DNA from: VAZQ01 sp034669045
GTDB taxonomy: Bacteria; Pseudomonadota; Alphaproteobacteria; Rhizobiales; Xanthobacteraceae
DNA: 64,000 nucleotides
Assembly: GCA_034669045.1 (NCBI GenBank)
Contig: JAXDOD010000168.1
Span: 35,079 to 99,078, forward strand
Direction: 5' to 3'
The notes beneath the pieces were generated by a model. It saw only the letters and a list, made by a program, of their open reading frames with translations, had not been told where the DNA came from and did no database searches. Made by a program: the position numbers and the translations under genes. Positions within the stretch are counted from its first letter, which is position 1. The number at the start of each line of letters is the position of its first letter. This document shows positions 48,953 through 58,132 of this stretch, piece by piece.

Positions 48953-51772
48953 TCACTGTCCCAGCCGTTCCAGCAGCGCCGGAATGTGGACCTGGTCGGC
49001 CTTGTAGTTGCCGGTGAGCGTGTACATCACGATGTTGACGCCGGCGCGGAAGGCGAATTCGCGCTGGCGCGGCTCGCCGGTCACGATCGGCAGCATGGCC
49101 TGTCCGTCCGGACGGACCGCCCAGGCGCCGGCCAGGTCGTTGGAGGTGATGATGATCGAGGACACGCCGTCGCCGGCGCGCGCCGGACGGTTCGGCGGCT
49201 CGTCCTCGTTCTCGACCGGCGTCGCCTCGACCCAGAGCTGACCGGTGGCGAAGCGGCCCGGAAACTCTTTGAGCAGATAGAAGGTCTTGGTCAGCACGTG
49301 ATCCTTCGGCACCGGCTCGAGCTCGGGGATGTCGAGCGAGGACAGGATGTTGCGGAGCGCCATCATGCCGGGCGCGCGGTTGTCGCCGCCGGGACCGGGC
49401 ACCGCCTGGATCGCGTCGCGGGTGTCGAACAGCACCGTGCCGCCCTGTTTCATGTAGGCGTCGAGATGCTCCAGCGCCTCGCGCGATGGTCTTGGCGCGC
49501 TCGGCACGACCGGCCAGTAGATCAGCGGATAGAAGGCAAGCTCGTCCTTGGCGGGATCGATCCCGATCGGCTCGCCCGCTTCGAGCGCGGTGCGCTGCGC
49601 CAGGAACAGCGTGAGCCCCTGCAGGCCGGCCTTGCTGATGCGGTCGACCTCCGCATCGCCGGAGAACACGAAGGCGAACCGCGTCTGCAGCGTGGCCTTG
49701 GCGGCGGCCTCGTCGTTCTGCGCGCGCGCATCGGGAGTCCCGAGCATCATGGCTGCGAGCACCGCCAGCGCCAGCACCGCGGGCGCGGGGCGCCGCCGCA
49801 TGCCGCGCGTGAGCCGGCCGATGCCGCCGGCCAGCCAGAACACGACCAGCGCGTCCAATGCCAGGAGCGCCAGCGCCGCGAGCAGGACCGGCCCGCGCAG
49901 GTCTTGCGGTTCGCTCATCCGATAGGCCTCCCGGCGTGCATTGAGCGCGGAAACGTCGAGCGGTGCAAGCCGATCGGCAGGCGCGAGCGTGTTCACGGCA
50001 AGAAGTCCTTCCGGTGGCCCGTAGAAGCCGGGCGGGTGATCGGCGCTGCCCCGGCCGCTAAAGCCGGTGGGCACCGGCCGCGCGCTCGGTGGCGGCGGCC
50101 CGAACACGCCAAAACCATCGAGGATGCGGCTCGGCGCTACGACGTCCTGCGCGGTGCCGCGGCCCGCGCCCGGCGCACCGGCGTCGGCGGTGGCCGTGGA
50201 GCCGGCGAGCGAGACGATGCGCTTGAGCATTTCGACGAAGGCGCCCGACAGCGGCAGGTCGGACCAGCGCGTGTCGGCAGTGACGTGGAACAGCACGACG
50301 ACACCCTTGCCGCGGCGCTGCGCCGTGACCAGCGGCGTGCCGTCGGTCAGCGTCGCCCAGGTGCGGTCGGTCAGGGTGGAATCCGGCTCCGCCAGCACCT
50401 GCCGGCTCACGCTGACGTCGGTCGGCACGGCCATGCCGAAGAACGGGCTTTCGCGCGTAAAGGCGGCGAGCGCCTGCGGCTGATCCCAGGACAGCGCGCC
50501 GCCCAGGATGCGGCCGCCACGGCGCAGCTTCACCGGGACGAGATCGTCGTCGGCCGCCGCCAGCCGCGGCCCCGCGAAACGCACCAGCACGCCGCCATCG
50601 TCGATCCAGCGGGTGAGCTGTTCCTTCGCCTCGGAGACGTTGCCCACGTCGGCGAGGATCACCATCGGCAGGCGCTGCTCGATGAACTGGGCGACCGCCT
50701 GGGCCGGCGAACCGCGCTCGGCGAGCCGCACGTCCGCGAACGGGCCGAGCGCGCGCGCGAGGTAATAAGTCGAGGCGAGCAGCGGCTGCGCGGTATCGGC
50801 GGTCGCGCCGGTGACGACGCCGACGCTGCGCCGGCGCCAGCGCTTGTCGAGGAGCTGGACGGCGCCGGCCGAGCGCTCCGCGCTGATTTCGAGCCGCGCG
50901 ATGTCGTTCCTGATCTCGACCGGCAGCGTGAGCTCGGCGTCGGTCTCGGTCTCGCCGTCCTTGAACGAGAAGGTCGCGTCGCCGAGCGGCAGTCCCTTGA
51001 GGTCGAGACCGCGCACGACACCGGCCTCGGCCGCCGCGCCCGTCGTGCGCAGCACCTTGACGGTGAGAGAGGCGGCATTGTTCTCCGCGGCCACCAGCGC
51101 ATGCGCCGGCGCCAGCCCGCCCTCGATCACCGTGACCGCGCGTCCGCCGATGAGGCGGCCGAGCGCCGCCACGAATTCACTTCCGCCGCCCACGTCGACC
51201 GCGTCCGTGAGCCAGACCACCTCGACATCGGCGGTGGCGCCGAAGAAGCGGCCGAGCGGCACCAGCATGTCGGCGCGTACGACCGCATAAGGCTTGGGCT
51301 TGATCTGCTTGAGCCGCACGCGCGCCGCGCCCGGCGTCTCGAACGAGATGTCGCGGCTCGGCTCCGACATCGGAACGACCGCGACGCCGCGATTGTCGGT
51401 CTCGGCGCGCGCGATCAGGTCCTCGGCGGAGCGCATGCGCGCCTCCCAGGTCCCGGCGGCGGGAAATCCGTCATCGATCAGGAGCGCGAGCGGCGCCTTG
51501 GCGGTCGTGGTTTCGACCGGCGGGTTCCACAAGGGACCCGCGGCGGCGAGGATGACCAGCGTCGCCAGCGTCAGGCGCAGCAGCGTGAGCCACCACGGCG
51601 TGCGCTGCGGCGTCTCCTCCTTGGGCTTGATCTCGAACAGCAGGCGCGTCGGCGGAAAATCGATGCGCTTGGGCGTCGGCGGGATCAGCCGCAGGAGCCA
51701 CCACAGGATCGGAATGCTGAGCAGGCCGAGCAGCACCAGCGGCTGCGCAAAGCCGAGCGGGAGGCCCATCAT
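48953..51772 (-). CDS. DUF4159-domain membrane protein with BatA-like N-terminus
   Basis: 939 residues. The aerotolerance-regulator N-terminal domain (LVLLGLLSIPILWWLLRLIPPTPKRI in outline, residues 11-36) comprises two membrane helices. A VWA-like region follows (PLALLIDDGFPAAGTWEARM), then a long periplasmic-type part, two central membrane helices (about 625-690) and a C-terminal DUF4159 domain (FAFVFSGDAEVDRISKAGLQG region, about 720-939). Its start overlaps the DUF58 gene by four bases. Part of an envelope-linked MoxR system. Confidence 0.85.
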   Translation of the reverse strand: MMGLPLGFAQPLVLLGLLSIPILWWLLRLIPPTPKRIDFPPTRLLFEIKPKEETPQRTPWWLTLLRLTLATLVILAAAGPLWNPPVETTTAKAPLALLIDDGFPAAGTWEARMRSAEDLIARAETDNRGVAVVPMSEPSRDISFETPGAARVRLKQIKPKPYAVVRADMLVPLGRFFGATADVEVVWLTDAVDVGGGSEFVAALGRLIGGRAVTVIEGGLAPAHALVAAENNAASLTVKVLRTTGAAAEAGVVRGLDLKGLPLGDATFSFKDGETETDAELTLPVEIRNDIARLEISAERSAGAVQLLDKRWRRRSVGVVTGATADTAQPLLASTYYLARALGPFADVRLAERGSPAQAVAQFIEQRLPMVILADVGNVSEAKEQLTRWIDDGGVLVRFAGPRLAAADDDLVPVKLRRGGRILGGALSWDQPQALAAFTRESPFFGMAVPTDVSVSRQVLAEPDSTLTDRTWATLTDGTPLVTAQRRGKGVVVLFHVTADTRWSDLPLSGAFVEMLKRIVSLAGSTATADAGAPGAGRGTAQDVVAPSRILDGFGVFGPPPPSARPVPTGFSGRGSADHPPGFYGPPEGLLAVNTLAPADRLAPLDVSALNARREAYRMSEPQDLRGPVLLAALALLALDALVVFWLAGGIGRLTRGMRRRPAPAVLALAVLAAMMLGTPDARAQNDEAAAKATLQTRFAFVFSGDAEVDRISKAGLQGLTLFLAQRTALEAGEPIGIDPAKDELAFYPLIYWPVVPSAPRPSREALEHLDAYMKQGGTVLFDTRDAIQAVPGPGGDNRAPGMMALRNILSSLDIPELEPVPKDHVLTKTFYLLKEFPGRFATGQLWVEATPVENEDEPPNRPARAGDGVSSIIITSNDLAGAWAVRPDGQAMLPIVTGEPRQREFAFRAGVNIVMYTLTGNYKADQVHIPALLERLGQ

Positions 51773-52725
51773 GCGCGCCTCCCGGCTTGCCCGGACATGC
51801 CGAGACGGCCGCCCACGACCGCTCCCGGCGGCGGCGCGCCCATGCGCGCATGCAGCGCCAGCAGGAACTCGGTCGCCGGCCGGTCGGTGCGGTGGATGGC
51901 GAAGCTCCAGCCGAGCTTGTCGGTGTCGGACCTGATCGCGGCGCGGTGGCGCGCGACCAGCCCCTCATATTCCGCCTTCCAGGTCTCCGCGCGTCCGGCC
52001 GTGATGGCGCCGCCGCCTTCCGGCTCGACGAACTCGACGCGCCCGGAATAGGGGAACGTCTCTTCCGCCGGATCGACGATCTGGACCACATGGCCGTGCG
52101 CGCCGGTCGAGGAGAGCTGCGTCAGGGTGCGGCGTATGTCGGCGATCGGGCTCCAGAAATCCGACACCACCACGATCTCGCTGAGCGAGGAGGGCGCGAA
52201 GGCCGGCGGCAGGCTGGCGCGCTCGGTGACATCGTGGATGATCGCGTTCGTCATCTTTTCGAGCACGTTGCGGCTGCCGGTCGGCCGCATCAGGCCGGGC
52301 ATGCCGACGCGCTCGCCCGCCTGCACCAGCACCTCGGCGAGCGCGAAGGCGACGACCAGCGTGCGGTCGAGCTTCGATTCCTTGGCCAGATGGGAGGTGA
52401 ACGCCATCGACGGCGAACGGTCCGCCCAGATCCAGACGGTATGCGCCGCCTCCCATTCCTGCTCGCGCACATAGAGGTGCTCGTCGCGGGCGGAACGGCG
52501 CCAGTCGACGCGGCGCGACGGTTCTCCGGAGACGAAGCGGCGGTACTGCCAGAAATTCTCGCCCGGGCCGGCGCGCTTGCGGCCGTGCAGGCCGTGGATG
52601 ACGGTCGCGGCGATGCGGCGCGATTCCAGGATGAGGCGCGGCATGGCTTCCGCCAGCGAGCGGGCCTGGCCGCTCGCTCGCTGGGTCGCCTTGATCTCGT
52701 GTTTTTCAGCGCGCCTCGCCGCCAT
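51769..52725 (-). CDS. DUF58 domain protein
   Basis: 318 residues. DUF58 signature GEPSRRVDWRRSARDEHLYVREQEWE in outline (residues about 67-92) and a VWA-like core (VWIWADRSPSMAF, EIVVVSDFWSPIADI). DUF58 proteins are standard partners of MoxR ATPases. It starts five bases after the moxR stop and overlaps the next gene by four bases, so the operon is tightly coupled. Confidence 0.9.
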   Translation of the reverse strand: MAARRAEKHEIKATQRASGQARSLAEAMPRLILESRRIAATVIHGLHGRKRAGPGENFWQYRRFVSGEPSRRVDWRRSARDEHLYVREQEWEAAHTVWIWADRSPSMAFTSHLAKESKLDRTLVVAFALAEVLVQAGERVGMPGLMRPTGSRNVLEKMTNAIIHDVTERASLPPAFAPSSLSEIVVVSDFWSPIADIRRTLTQLSSTGAHGHVVQIVDPAEETFPYSGRVEFVEPEGGGAITAGRAETWKAEYEGLVARHRAAIRSDTDKLGWSFAIHRTDRPATEFLLALHARMGAPPPGAVVGGRLGMSGQAGRRA

Positions 52726-52729
52726 CAGA

Positions 52730-53737
52730 TCATCCGATGCGCTGCTTGAGCTTGCCGATGACGCCGTCGAGCTGCTCGCCGTCGGCGCGCGCCGCGAAGG
52801 TGAGCGCCATGCGGTGCTTGAGGATCGGCTCGGCCATGTCCATGACGTCGTCGATCGAGGGCGAGAGCCGCCCGTCGATGAGGGCGCGGGCGCGCGCGAC
52901 GAGCATCAGCGCCTGGCTGGCGCGCGGGCTCGGGCCCCAGGAAATCTGCTTGCCGATCTCGCCGCTCTCCGGGCCGGGGCGCGCCGAGCGCACCAGGTGA
53001 AGGATCGCCTCCACCACCGATTCGCCGACCGGCAGGCGCCGCACCAGCCGCTGCGCGGCAATGAGCTCGTCGGCGGTCATGGTCGGCTTCGGCTTGCTCT
53101 CTTCCGTGCCGGTGGTGTCGAAAACGATCCTGCGCTCGTTGGCGTGGTCGGGATAGTCGACGTCGATCTGCATCAGGAAGCGGTCGAGCTGCGCTTCCGG
53201 CAGCGGATAAGTGCCTTCCTGCTCGATCGGGTTCTGGGTCGCCAGCACGTGGAACGGCCGCGGCACGTCGTGGCGGTTGCCGGCGACCGTCACGTGATGC
53301 TCCTGCATCGCCTGCAGCAGCGCCGACTGGGTGCGCGGGCTGGCGCGGTTGATCTCGTCGGCCATCAGGAGCTGCGCGAAGATCGGACCGGCGATGAAGC
53401 GGAAGCTGCGCTTGCCGCCGACGGCCTCGTCGAGCACTTCCGAGCCCACGATGTCGGACGGCATCAGGTCGGGGGTGAACTGGATGCGCTTGGCTTCCAG
53501 CCCGAGCACGACCCCCATGGTCTCGATCAGCTTGGTCTTGGCGAGGCCGGGGAGCCCGATCAACAATGCGTGTCCGCCGCACAGCACCGTGATGAGCGCC
53601 TGCTCGACCACCTTCTCTTGGCCGAAGATCACGTTGCCGATCGCCGCCTTGGCGGCCGCGACCTGCTGGCCCGTGGCCTCGGCTTGGCGCACGATCATGT
53701 CGTCGAGCTTTTCGACTTCACCGCCGGCTACAGACAT
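52730..53737 (-). CDS. MoxR-family AAA+ ATPase
   Basis: 335 residues from ATG 53737, which follows a strong AAGGAG; an upstream in-frame ATG (53758) is less likely. Walker A GLPGLAKTK near 57-65, Walker B LLMADEINRASP near 123, sensor ATQNPIEQEGTYPLPEAQLDRF near 163. MoxR ATPases act as chaperones that mature metal-dependent or VWA-domain protein complexes. It heads the four-gene operon. The region upstream has two AGTTGCAA direct repeats. Confidence 0.92.
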   Translation of the reverse strand: MSVAGGEVEKLDDMIVRQAEATGQQVAAAKAAIGNVIFGQEKVVEQALITVLCGGHALLIGLPGLAKTKLIETMGVVLGLEAKRIQFTPDLMPSDIVGSEVLDEAVGGKRSFRFIAGPIFAQLLMADEINRASPRTQSALLQAMQEHHVTVAGNRHDVPRPFHVLATQNPIEQEGTYPLPEAQLDRFLMQIDVDYPDHANERRIVFDTTGTEESKPKPTMTADELIAAQRLVRRLPVGESVVEAILHLVRSARPGPESGEIGKQISWGPSPRASQALMLVARARALIDGRLSPSIDDVMDMAEPILKHRMALTFAARADGEQLDGVIGKLKQRIG

Positions 53738-54084
53738 AACTTCGCTCCTTGTTCTCAAGACTTGTCATGCGCCGGATCGCCGAGCGGGGCGTCCGGATTG
53801 AGTAAAAAAGTTGCAACATTCGGGCCAACAGTTGCAAGCGGACGGCGCGGGGCCACGAATCCTCTCAACTGCCTGGAGATTACGCTATTTTTCAAGGGTG
53901 CGACCCTGCCTCCGTGCAGGTCTGCCGTGCTCGCCCCCGGACCGACCGGACCGAAACGGGCTTGGCCGCTTGAAGAAAGTAGCTTTTCCGACCTCGGAAA
54001 GGCTCTTTTGGCGGCAGTGGATAGCTTGCATCGGCGCAAGATCGCGAGGAGAACGGCCGGTCACAGTTCAGGTTCCAGGAAACC
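53738..54084. other. 347-bp divergent intergenic region before moxR and DUF1285
   Basis: Contains two AGTTGCAA direct repeats (53809-53816 and 53830-53837, 21 bases apart) and several AT-rich stretches (AGTAAAAAAG). No gene was recognised. It must hold promoters for both directions. Confidence 0.5.
53809..53837. promoter_or_regulatory. paired AGTTGCAA direct repeats upstream of moxR
   Basis: Two identical octamers begin exactly 21 bases apart, two helical turns, so a regulator could contact the same DNA face at both. The pair is 72-100 bases before the moxR start. Confidence 0.4.
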
Positions 54085-54684
54085 ATGGCGAAGGAAGGGC
54101 AGACGCAGAGCGGCACGCTCGACGCCATCGCGGGCGCGCTCGGCCGGGCAGGGGCCAAGGGTCCGCCCCCCGTCCACCTGTGGAATCCGCCGTTCTGCGG
54201 CGACCTCGACATGCGCATCGCCGCCGACGGCACCTGGTACTACCTCAAGACCCCGATCGGCCGGGCGCCGCTGGTCAAGCTGTTCGCCTCGGTGCTCAAG
54301 CGGGAAGGCGACAAGTACTTCCTGGTAACCCCGGTCGAGAAGTGCGGGATCGTGGTCGATGACGTCCCGTTCATGGCGGTCGAACTGAAGGTGGAACGGC
54401 CGGGACCCGCGCAGGTGCTGGCGTTCCGGACCAACGTGGACGACTGGGTCGACTGCGGGCCGGAGCACGCGCTGCGTTTCGAGCCGGAGACCGGCACCGG
54501 CGGGCTCAAGCCCTACCTGCACGTGCGCCGCGACCTTTGGGCGCGCGTCAAGCGGGCGCTGTTCTACGACCTGGTCGAACTCGGCGAGGAACGCGACATT
54601 GACGGCGAGCGCATGTTCGGAGTCATGTCGGCGGGCGCGTTCTTCGCCATGGCGCCGGCGGACAGCCTGAAGGAATTCATGTGA
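54085..54684 (+). CDS. DUF1285 family protein
   Basis: 199 residues. The DUF1285 core is clear: PPVHLWNPPFCGDLDMRIAADGTWYYLKTPIGR, then KYFLVTPVEKCGIVVDDVPFMAVEL, with FRTNVDDWVDCGPEHALRF after it. The family is conserved in proteobacteria and structurally described but of unknown function. It overlaps the next gene (ATGTGATGG). It starts a rightward set ending in the CCA transferase. Confidence 0.9.
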   Translation: MAKEGQTQSGTLDAIAGALGRAGAKGPPPVHLWNPPFCGDLDMRIAADGTWYYLKTPIGRAPLVKLFASVLKREGDKYFLVTPVEKCGIVVDDVPFMAVELKVERPGPAQVLAFRTNVDDWVDCGPEHALRFEPETGTGGLKPYLHVRRDLWARVKRALFYDLVELGEERDIDGERMFGVMSAGAFFAMAPADSLKEFM

Positions 54685-55349
54685 TGGAGGGCGCGCTGCC
54701 GAAAGCTCCGGGCTCGGTCGGGCGCGACTTCTTCGAACGGGCGAGGGCACGCCTGACGCTCGATGTGCCGCCCGCGCTCGGCGACCATGCCGTCGAGGCG
54801 GTGCGCGGCGACCTCGATCTCGACCCGGCGCTCTGGCTGCAGGCCGGCGTTTCGGCGACGCGCCCCGCGGCGGTGCTGGTGCCGGTGGTCGATGGTCCGG
54901 AGCCGGCCGTGCTGCTCACGCTGCGGACCGCGGACCTGCCGAATCATCCCGGCCAGATCGCCTTCCCGGGCGGCAAGATCGAGGCGGGCGACGCGAGCCC
55001 GCTGGCGGCGGCGCTGCGCGAGGCGGACGAGGAGATCGGCCTTGACCGCGGCCTGGTCGATCCGATCGGCTATCTGGACCTTTATCTGACGTTTTCCGGC
55101 TTTCGCATCCTGCCGGCGGTCGCGCGCGTCGATCCCGGCTACAAGGTCACGCCCAACCGCACCGAGGTCGACGACGTGTTCGAGGTGCCGCTCGCCTTCC
55201 TGATGGACGCGCAGAATCACGCGCTGCACAGCCGCGACTGGAAGGGCGTGATCCGGAGATATTACGCCATGCCGTTCGGCGAGCGCTACATTTGGGGCGT
55301 GACTGCGGGTATCCTGCGCAATCTTTACGAACGGATTTACCAGCGATGA
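54684..55349 (+). CDS. NudL-type CoA pyrophosphatase (Nudix)
   Basis: 221 residues from ATG 54684 overlapping the DUF1285 stop. The Nudix box with the preceding NUPF0035-like part is LPNHPGQIAFPGGKIEAGD continuing ASPLAAALREADEEIGL (about 88-122). This fits the YeaB/NudL group that splits CoA or its derivatives into phosphopantetheine and ADP. Its stop overlaps the next ATG (ATGA). Confidence 0.88.
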   Translation: MEGALPKAPGSVGRDFFERARARLTLDVPPALGDHAVEAVRGDLDLDPALWLQAGVSATRPAAVLVPVVDGPEPAVLLTLRTADLPNHPGQIAFPGGKIEAGDASPLAAALREADEEIGLDRGLVDPIGYLDLYLTFSGFRILPAVARVDPGYKVTPNRTEVDDVFEVPLAFLMDAQNHALHSRDWKGVIRRYYAMPFGERYIWGVTAGILRNLYERIYQR

Positions 55350-55609
55350 TCCGCCCGGTCTTCACCGAACTCGCGCTGTTTCTCACGCCGTTCGCGGTCT
55401 ATGCGATCTTCCTCGTCGCGACCCGCAAGGGCTTGCTCGAGCCGGCGTCATGGCCGCTGTCCCACATCGCCTGGCTGGTCATCGGCGCGCTGGTGCTGAT
55501 GATCGGCAGCTTCGTGGTGCTCGCCCATTTCGGCGGCGCGCCGCCCGGTTCGTCCTATACGCCGGCGCATATCGAGGGCGGCGAGCTCGTCCCGGGACAG
55601 ACCAAGTGA
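55346..55609 (+). CDS. DUF6111-like small membrane protein
   Basis: 87 residues; two membrane helices (about 7-27 and 38-60: ALFLTPFAVYAIFLVA, IAWLVIGALVLMIGSFVVLA) and a short tail GSSYTPAHIEGGELVPGQ. It overlaps both neighbours by four bases (ATGA and GTGA), which points to coupled translation with the Nudix and CCA genes. Function unknown. Confidence 0.85.
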   Translation: MIRPVFTELALFLTPFAVYAIFLVATRKGLLEPASWPLSHIAWLVIGALVLMIGSFVVLAHFGGAPPGSSYTPAHIEGGELVPGQTK

Positions 55610-56850
55610 CGCCGGCGCCTTCTCGCCTCGAGGCCGCGTGGCTCCATGAAGGCGCGCTGGCGCGTCTGCTGGCGTTGCTCGATCGCGACGGCGAGGAGGC
55701 CCGTGTCGTCGGCGGCGCGGTGCGCAATGCGCTCCTTGGCCAGCCGCCAGGCGACATCGACATCGCCACCACGGCGCTGCCGCAGGAGGTGGTGCGGCGG
55801 GTCCAGGCCGAAGGCTTCAAGGCGGTGCCGACCGGCATCGAGCACGGCACCGTCACGGTGGTGGCCGAGGGGCGTCCGTTCGAGGTGACGACCTTGCGCG
55901 AGGACGTCGAGACCGACGGGCGCCACGCCAGAGTCGTCTTCGGCCGCGACTGGACGCGCGACGCCGAGCGCCGCGACTTCACCATGAACGCACTCTACGC
56001 GGGCCGCGACGGCACGATCCACGATCCGGTCGGCGGCCTTGCCGATGTGGCGGCGCGGCGCGTGCGCTTCATCGGCGCGGCCGAGCGTCGCATCCGCGAA
56101 GACTACCTGCGCATCCTGCGCTTTTTCCGTTTCCATGCCGCCTATGGCGAGGGCCCGCCCGATGCCGCGGGGCTGCATGCCTGCATCATGGAGCGCGTCG
56201 GGCTCGACACGCTCTCGCGCGAACGCGTGCGCACGGAGATGCTCAAGCTCGTGCTCGCGCCGCACGCGGTGCCGGCGCTGGCCGTGATGGCGGAAACGGG
56301 GCTCCTCGGAATGGTGCTTGGCGGCGTGCCGCTGCTGGCGAGCTTTTCCAACATGACCAAGCTCGAGGCCGTGCTCGCGCTGGCGCCCGATCCGGTCCGC
56401 CGTCTCGGTGCGCTCGCGGTCGCGGTCGCCGAGGACGCGCAGCGGTTGCGCGAGCGGCTGCGCCTCGCCAATGCCGAATACGAGCGGCTCGCCGCGATGG
56501 CGCATGGCTGGTGGCACGTGTTTCCGTCGGCCGGCGAGCAGGCCGCACGCGTGCTGCTCTATCGCCTCGGCCGGGAGCGATTCACCGACCGCGTGCTCAT
56601 CGCCTGGACGCGCGCGTCCGAATCCGCGGCCGACCAACGCTGGCACGCGCTCGCGACCTTGCCGGCGCGCTGGACGGCGCCGGCGTTTCCGCTCAGGGCC
56701 GCCGACTTCATCGCGCGCGGCGTGGCGAAGGGACCGGCGCTGGGTGCAGCGCTGCGTGCGGCGGAGGCGGCGTGGATCGCCGAAGGGTTTCCACTGAGCG
56801 CGGACGCGCTCGAACAGATCGCCACGATGGCAATGCGGCGTCCGGCCTAG
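55606..56850 (+). CDS. cca: CCA tRNA nucleotidyltransferase
   Basis: 414 residues from a GTG overlapping the DUF6111 stop. Class II nucleotidyltransferase head: VVGGAVRNALLGQPPGDIDIATTA with the catalytic Asp50 and Asp52; then RRDFTMNALY and the RNA-binding ERRIREDYLRILRFFRFHA (about 165-183). It adds or repairs the CCA end of tRNA. The family usually has GGxVRD; here the last residue is Asn41. Confidence 0.92.
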   Translation: MTPAPSRLEAAWLHEGALARLLALLDRDGEEARVVGGAVRNALLGQPPGDIDIATTALPQEVVRRVQAEGFKAVPTGIEHGTVTVVAEGRPFEVTTLREDVETDGRHARVVFGRDWTRDAERRDFTMNALYAGRDGTIHDPVGGLADVAARRVRFIGAAERRIREDYLRILRFFRFHAAYGEGPPDAAGLHACIMERVGLDTLSRERVRTEMLKLVLAPHAVPALAVMAETGLLGMVLGGVPLLASFSNMTKLEAVLALAPDPVRRLGALAVAVAEDAQRLRERLRLANAEYERLAAMAHGWWHVFPSAGEQAARVLLYRLGRERFTDRVLIAWTRASESAADQRWHALATLPARWTAPAFPLRAADFIARGVAKGPALGAALRAAEAAWIAEGFPLSADALEQIATMAMRRPA

Positions 56851-57989
56851 ACGGCCTTCGTGCCGTCGCCGTCGGAGACGCTCATGGTGTTGCCGCGCCA
56901 CACGAAATTGTGGTCGCGCCAGCCAATGATCCAGAGCAACGGCAACATCAGGTCACGCAGCATGGCGTGCACGGGAAAGAGCAGGGGCAGGGTCCAGCCG
57001 ACGGCGGCTGCCAGCGCCACCTCGCCGCCGTACCAGATCATGGCTACGGCCGCCGCGAAGCCGAGCGGCGAATTGCCGTTTGCCATCGCGACGAATACGG
57101 CGGCGGCGATCGGGAGGAGCGCGCCGGCCATGAGCTCGAGCGCGTAGAAGTGTCCGAAGCTTGCGCGCCGAAGCTGGGCCCAGCGGACTTGCCGGTTCCA
57201 GACGTCGGCCAGACGCCGGCGCCCGAGCGGTTGCTCGAACGGCGCATCGACCAGCCGCACGCGCCGGCCGGACTTGCGGACGAGCTTCGTCGATGCCGCA
57301 TCCTCGGCGGCTTCGGCGCCGAGCGCGCGCAGCCCGCCGGCCGCCTCGATATCGGCGCGTCGATAGAATAGCGTCTTGCCCTGCGCGAAACCCAGACCGA
57401 TCGTATCGGCGGCATATTGCCAGCGCGCTTGATAGGTATTGAGAAAGGCGCATTCGAGCGCAGCCCAGAATCCGGCCGGGCGGCTGCCGATCGGAGGCGC
57501 CGACACCAATCCGGTATCCGCCTGCCAACTCGCGAGCAAGCGCTGGATGTAGTCGCGCGGCATAAGTACGTTGCTGTCGGCAATCACGATCCAATCATGC
57601 GCGGCAGCGCGCCAACCCTTGAACACATTGTTCAGTTTTGGATTGGTGCTGATGCGCTCGTCGCCGACCAGTAGTTTCGCCGGTGCGGTGGAATTCTCCG
57701 CGATGAGAGAATTGATCAACGCCACCGCCGGATCCTTGCCGGAGGCGACGCAGAAAATGATTTCGTAGCTTGGATAGTCGAGCTCGAAGGACGAACGCAA
57801 CGTCGCCTGGACGAAATTGTCGATTGCGCACACGGGACGCACGATCGTGACCGCAGGCGCATCCGAGGGCGGCGGAAGATGTCGGGCCGGCGTTCGGCAG
57901 CGCCCGGCAGCGATCGCAATCGTTGCGAGGTGAAGGGTGATCAAGAGTCCGCAATAGGCAGATGCTGCCCAGATGATGGGTGTCATCAT
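56847..57989 (-). CDS. glycosyltransferase family 21-like (ceramide glucosyltransferase/HpnI-like)
   Basis: 380 residues. N-terminal membrane segment (about 5-27), GT-A core with VRPVCAIDNFVQATLRSSF near 50, ADSNVLMP near 137 (metal DxD-like), AAEDAASTKLVRK near 228 and the acceptor motif RQVRWAQLRR near 264, then C-terminal membrane helices (about 285-360). The GT21 family makes glucosylceramide, and related HpnI acts on hopanoids. Lipid glycosylation at the inner membrane is therefore likely. Convergent with cca, overlapping by four bases. Confidence 0.82.
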   Translation of the reverse strand: MMTPIIWAASAYCGLLITLHLATIAIAAGRCRTPARHLPPPSDAPAVTIVRPVCAIDNFVQATLRSSFELDYPSYEIIFCVASGKDPAVALINSLIAENSTAPAKLLVGDERISTNPKLNNVFKGWRAAAHDWIVIADSNVLMPRDYIQRLLASWQADTGLVSAPPIGSRPAGFWAALECAFLNTYQARWQYAADTIGLGFAQGKTLFYRRADIEAAGGLRALGAEAAEDAASTKLVRKSGRRVRLVDAPFEQPLGRRRLADVWNRQVRWAQLRRASFGHFYALELMAGALLPIAAAVFVAMANGNSPLGFAAAVAMIWYGGEVALAAAVGWTLPLLFPVHAMLRDLMLPLLWIIGWRDHNFVWRGNTMSVSDGDGTKAV

Positions 57990-58132
57990 GGCGCCGACGC
58001 TAGCAGCGCGCCGTGACGCGGCGGTGACGGCCGCGCGTTAACTCCTGCGCCGGAATGCTCGGTTCATTGTCATCGAAGCGCAACATGATTTTGGCATAAC
58101 GCGCGCATGTCGATCCGCCACCGGGCTGCGTG

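Noticed and set aside
48869..52051. Very long plus-strand open frame (about 1060 codons)
   Set aside because: It is antisense to the DUF4159 and DUF58 genes, His/Arg/Asp-rich without domains, and results from GC-rich codon bias.
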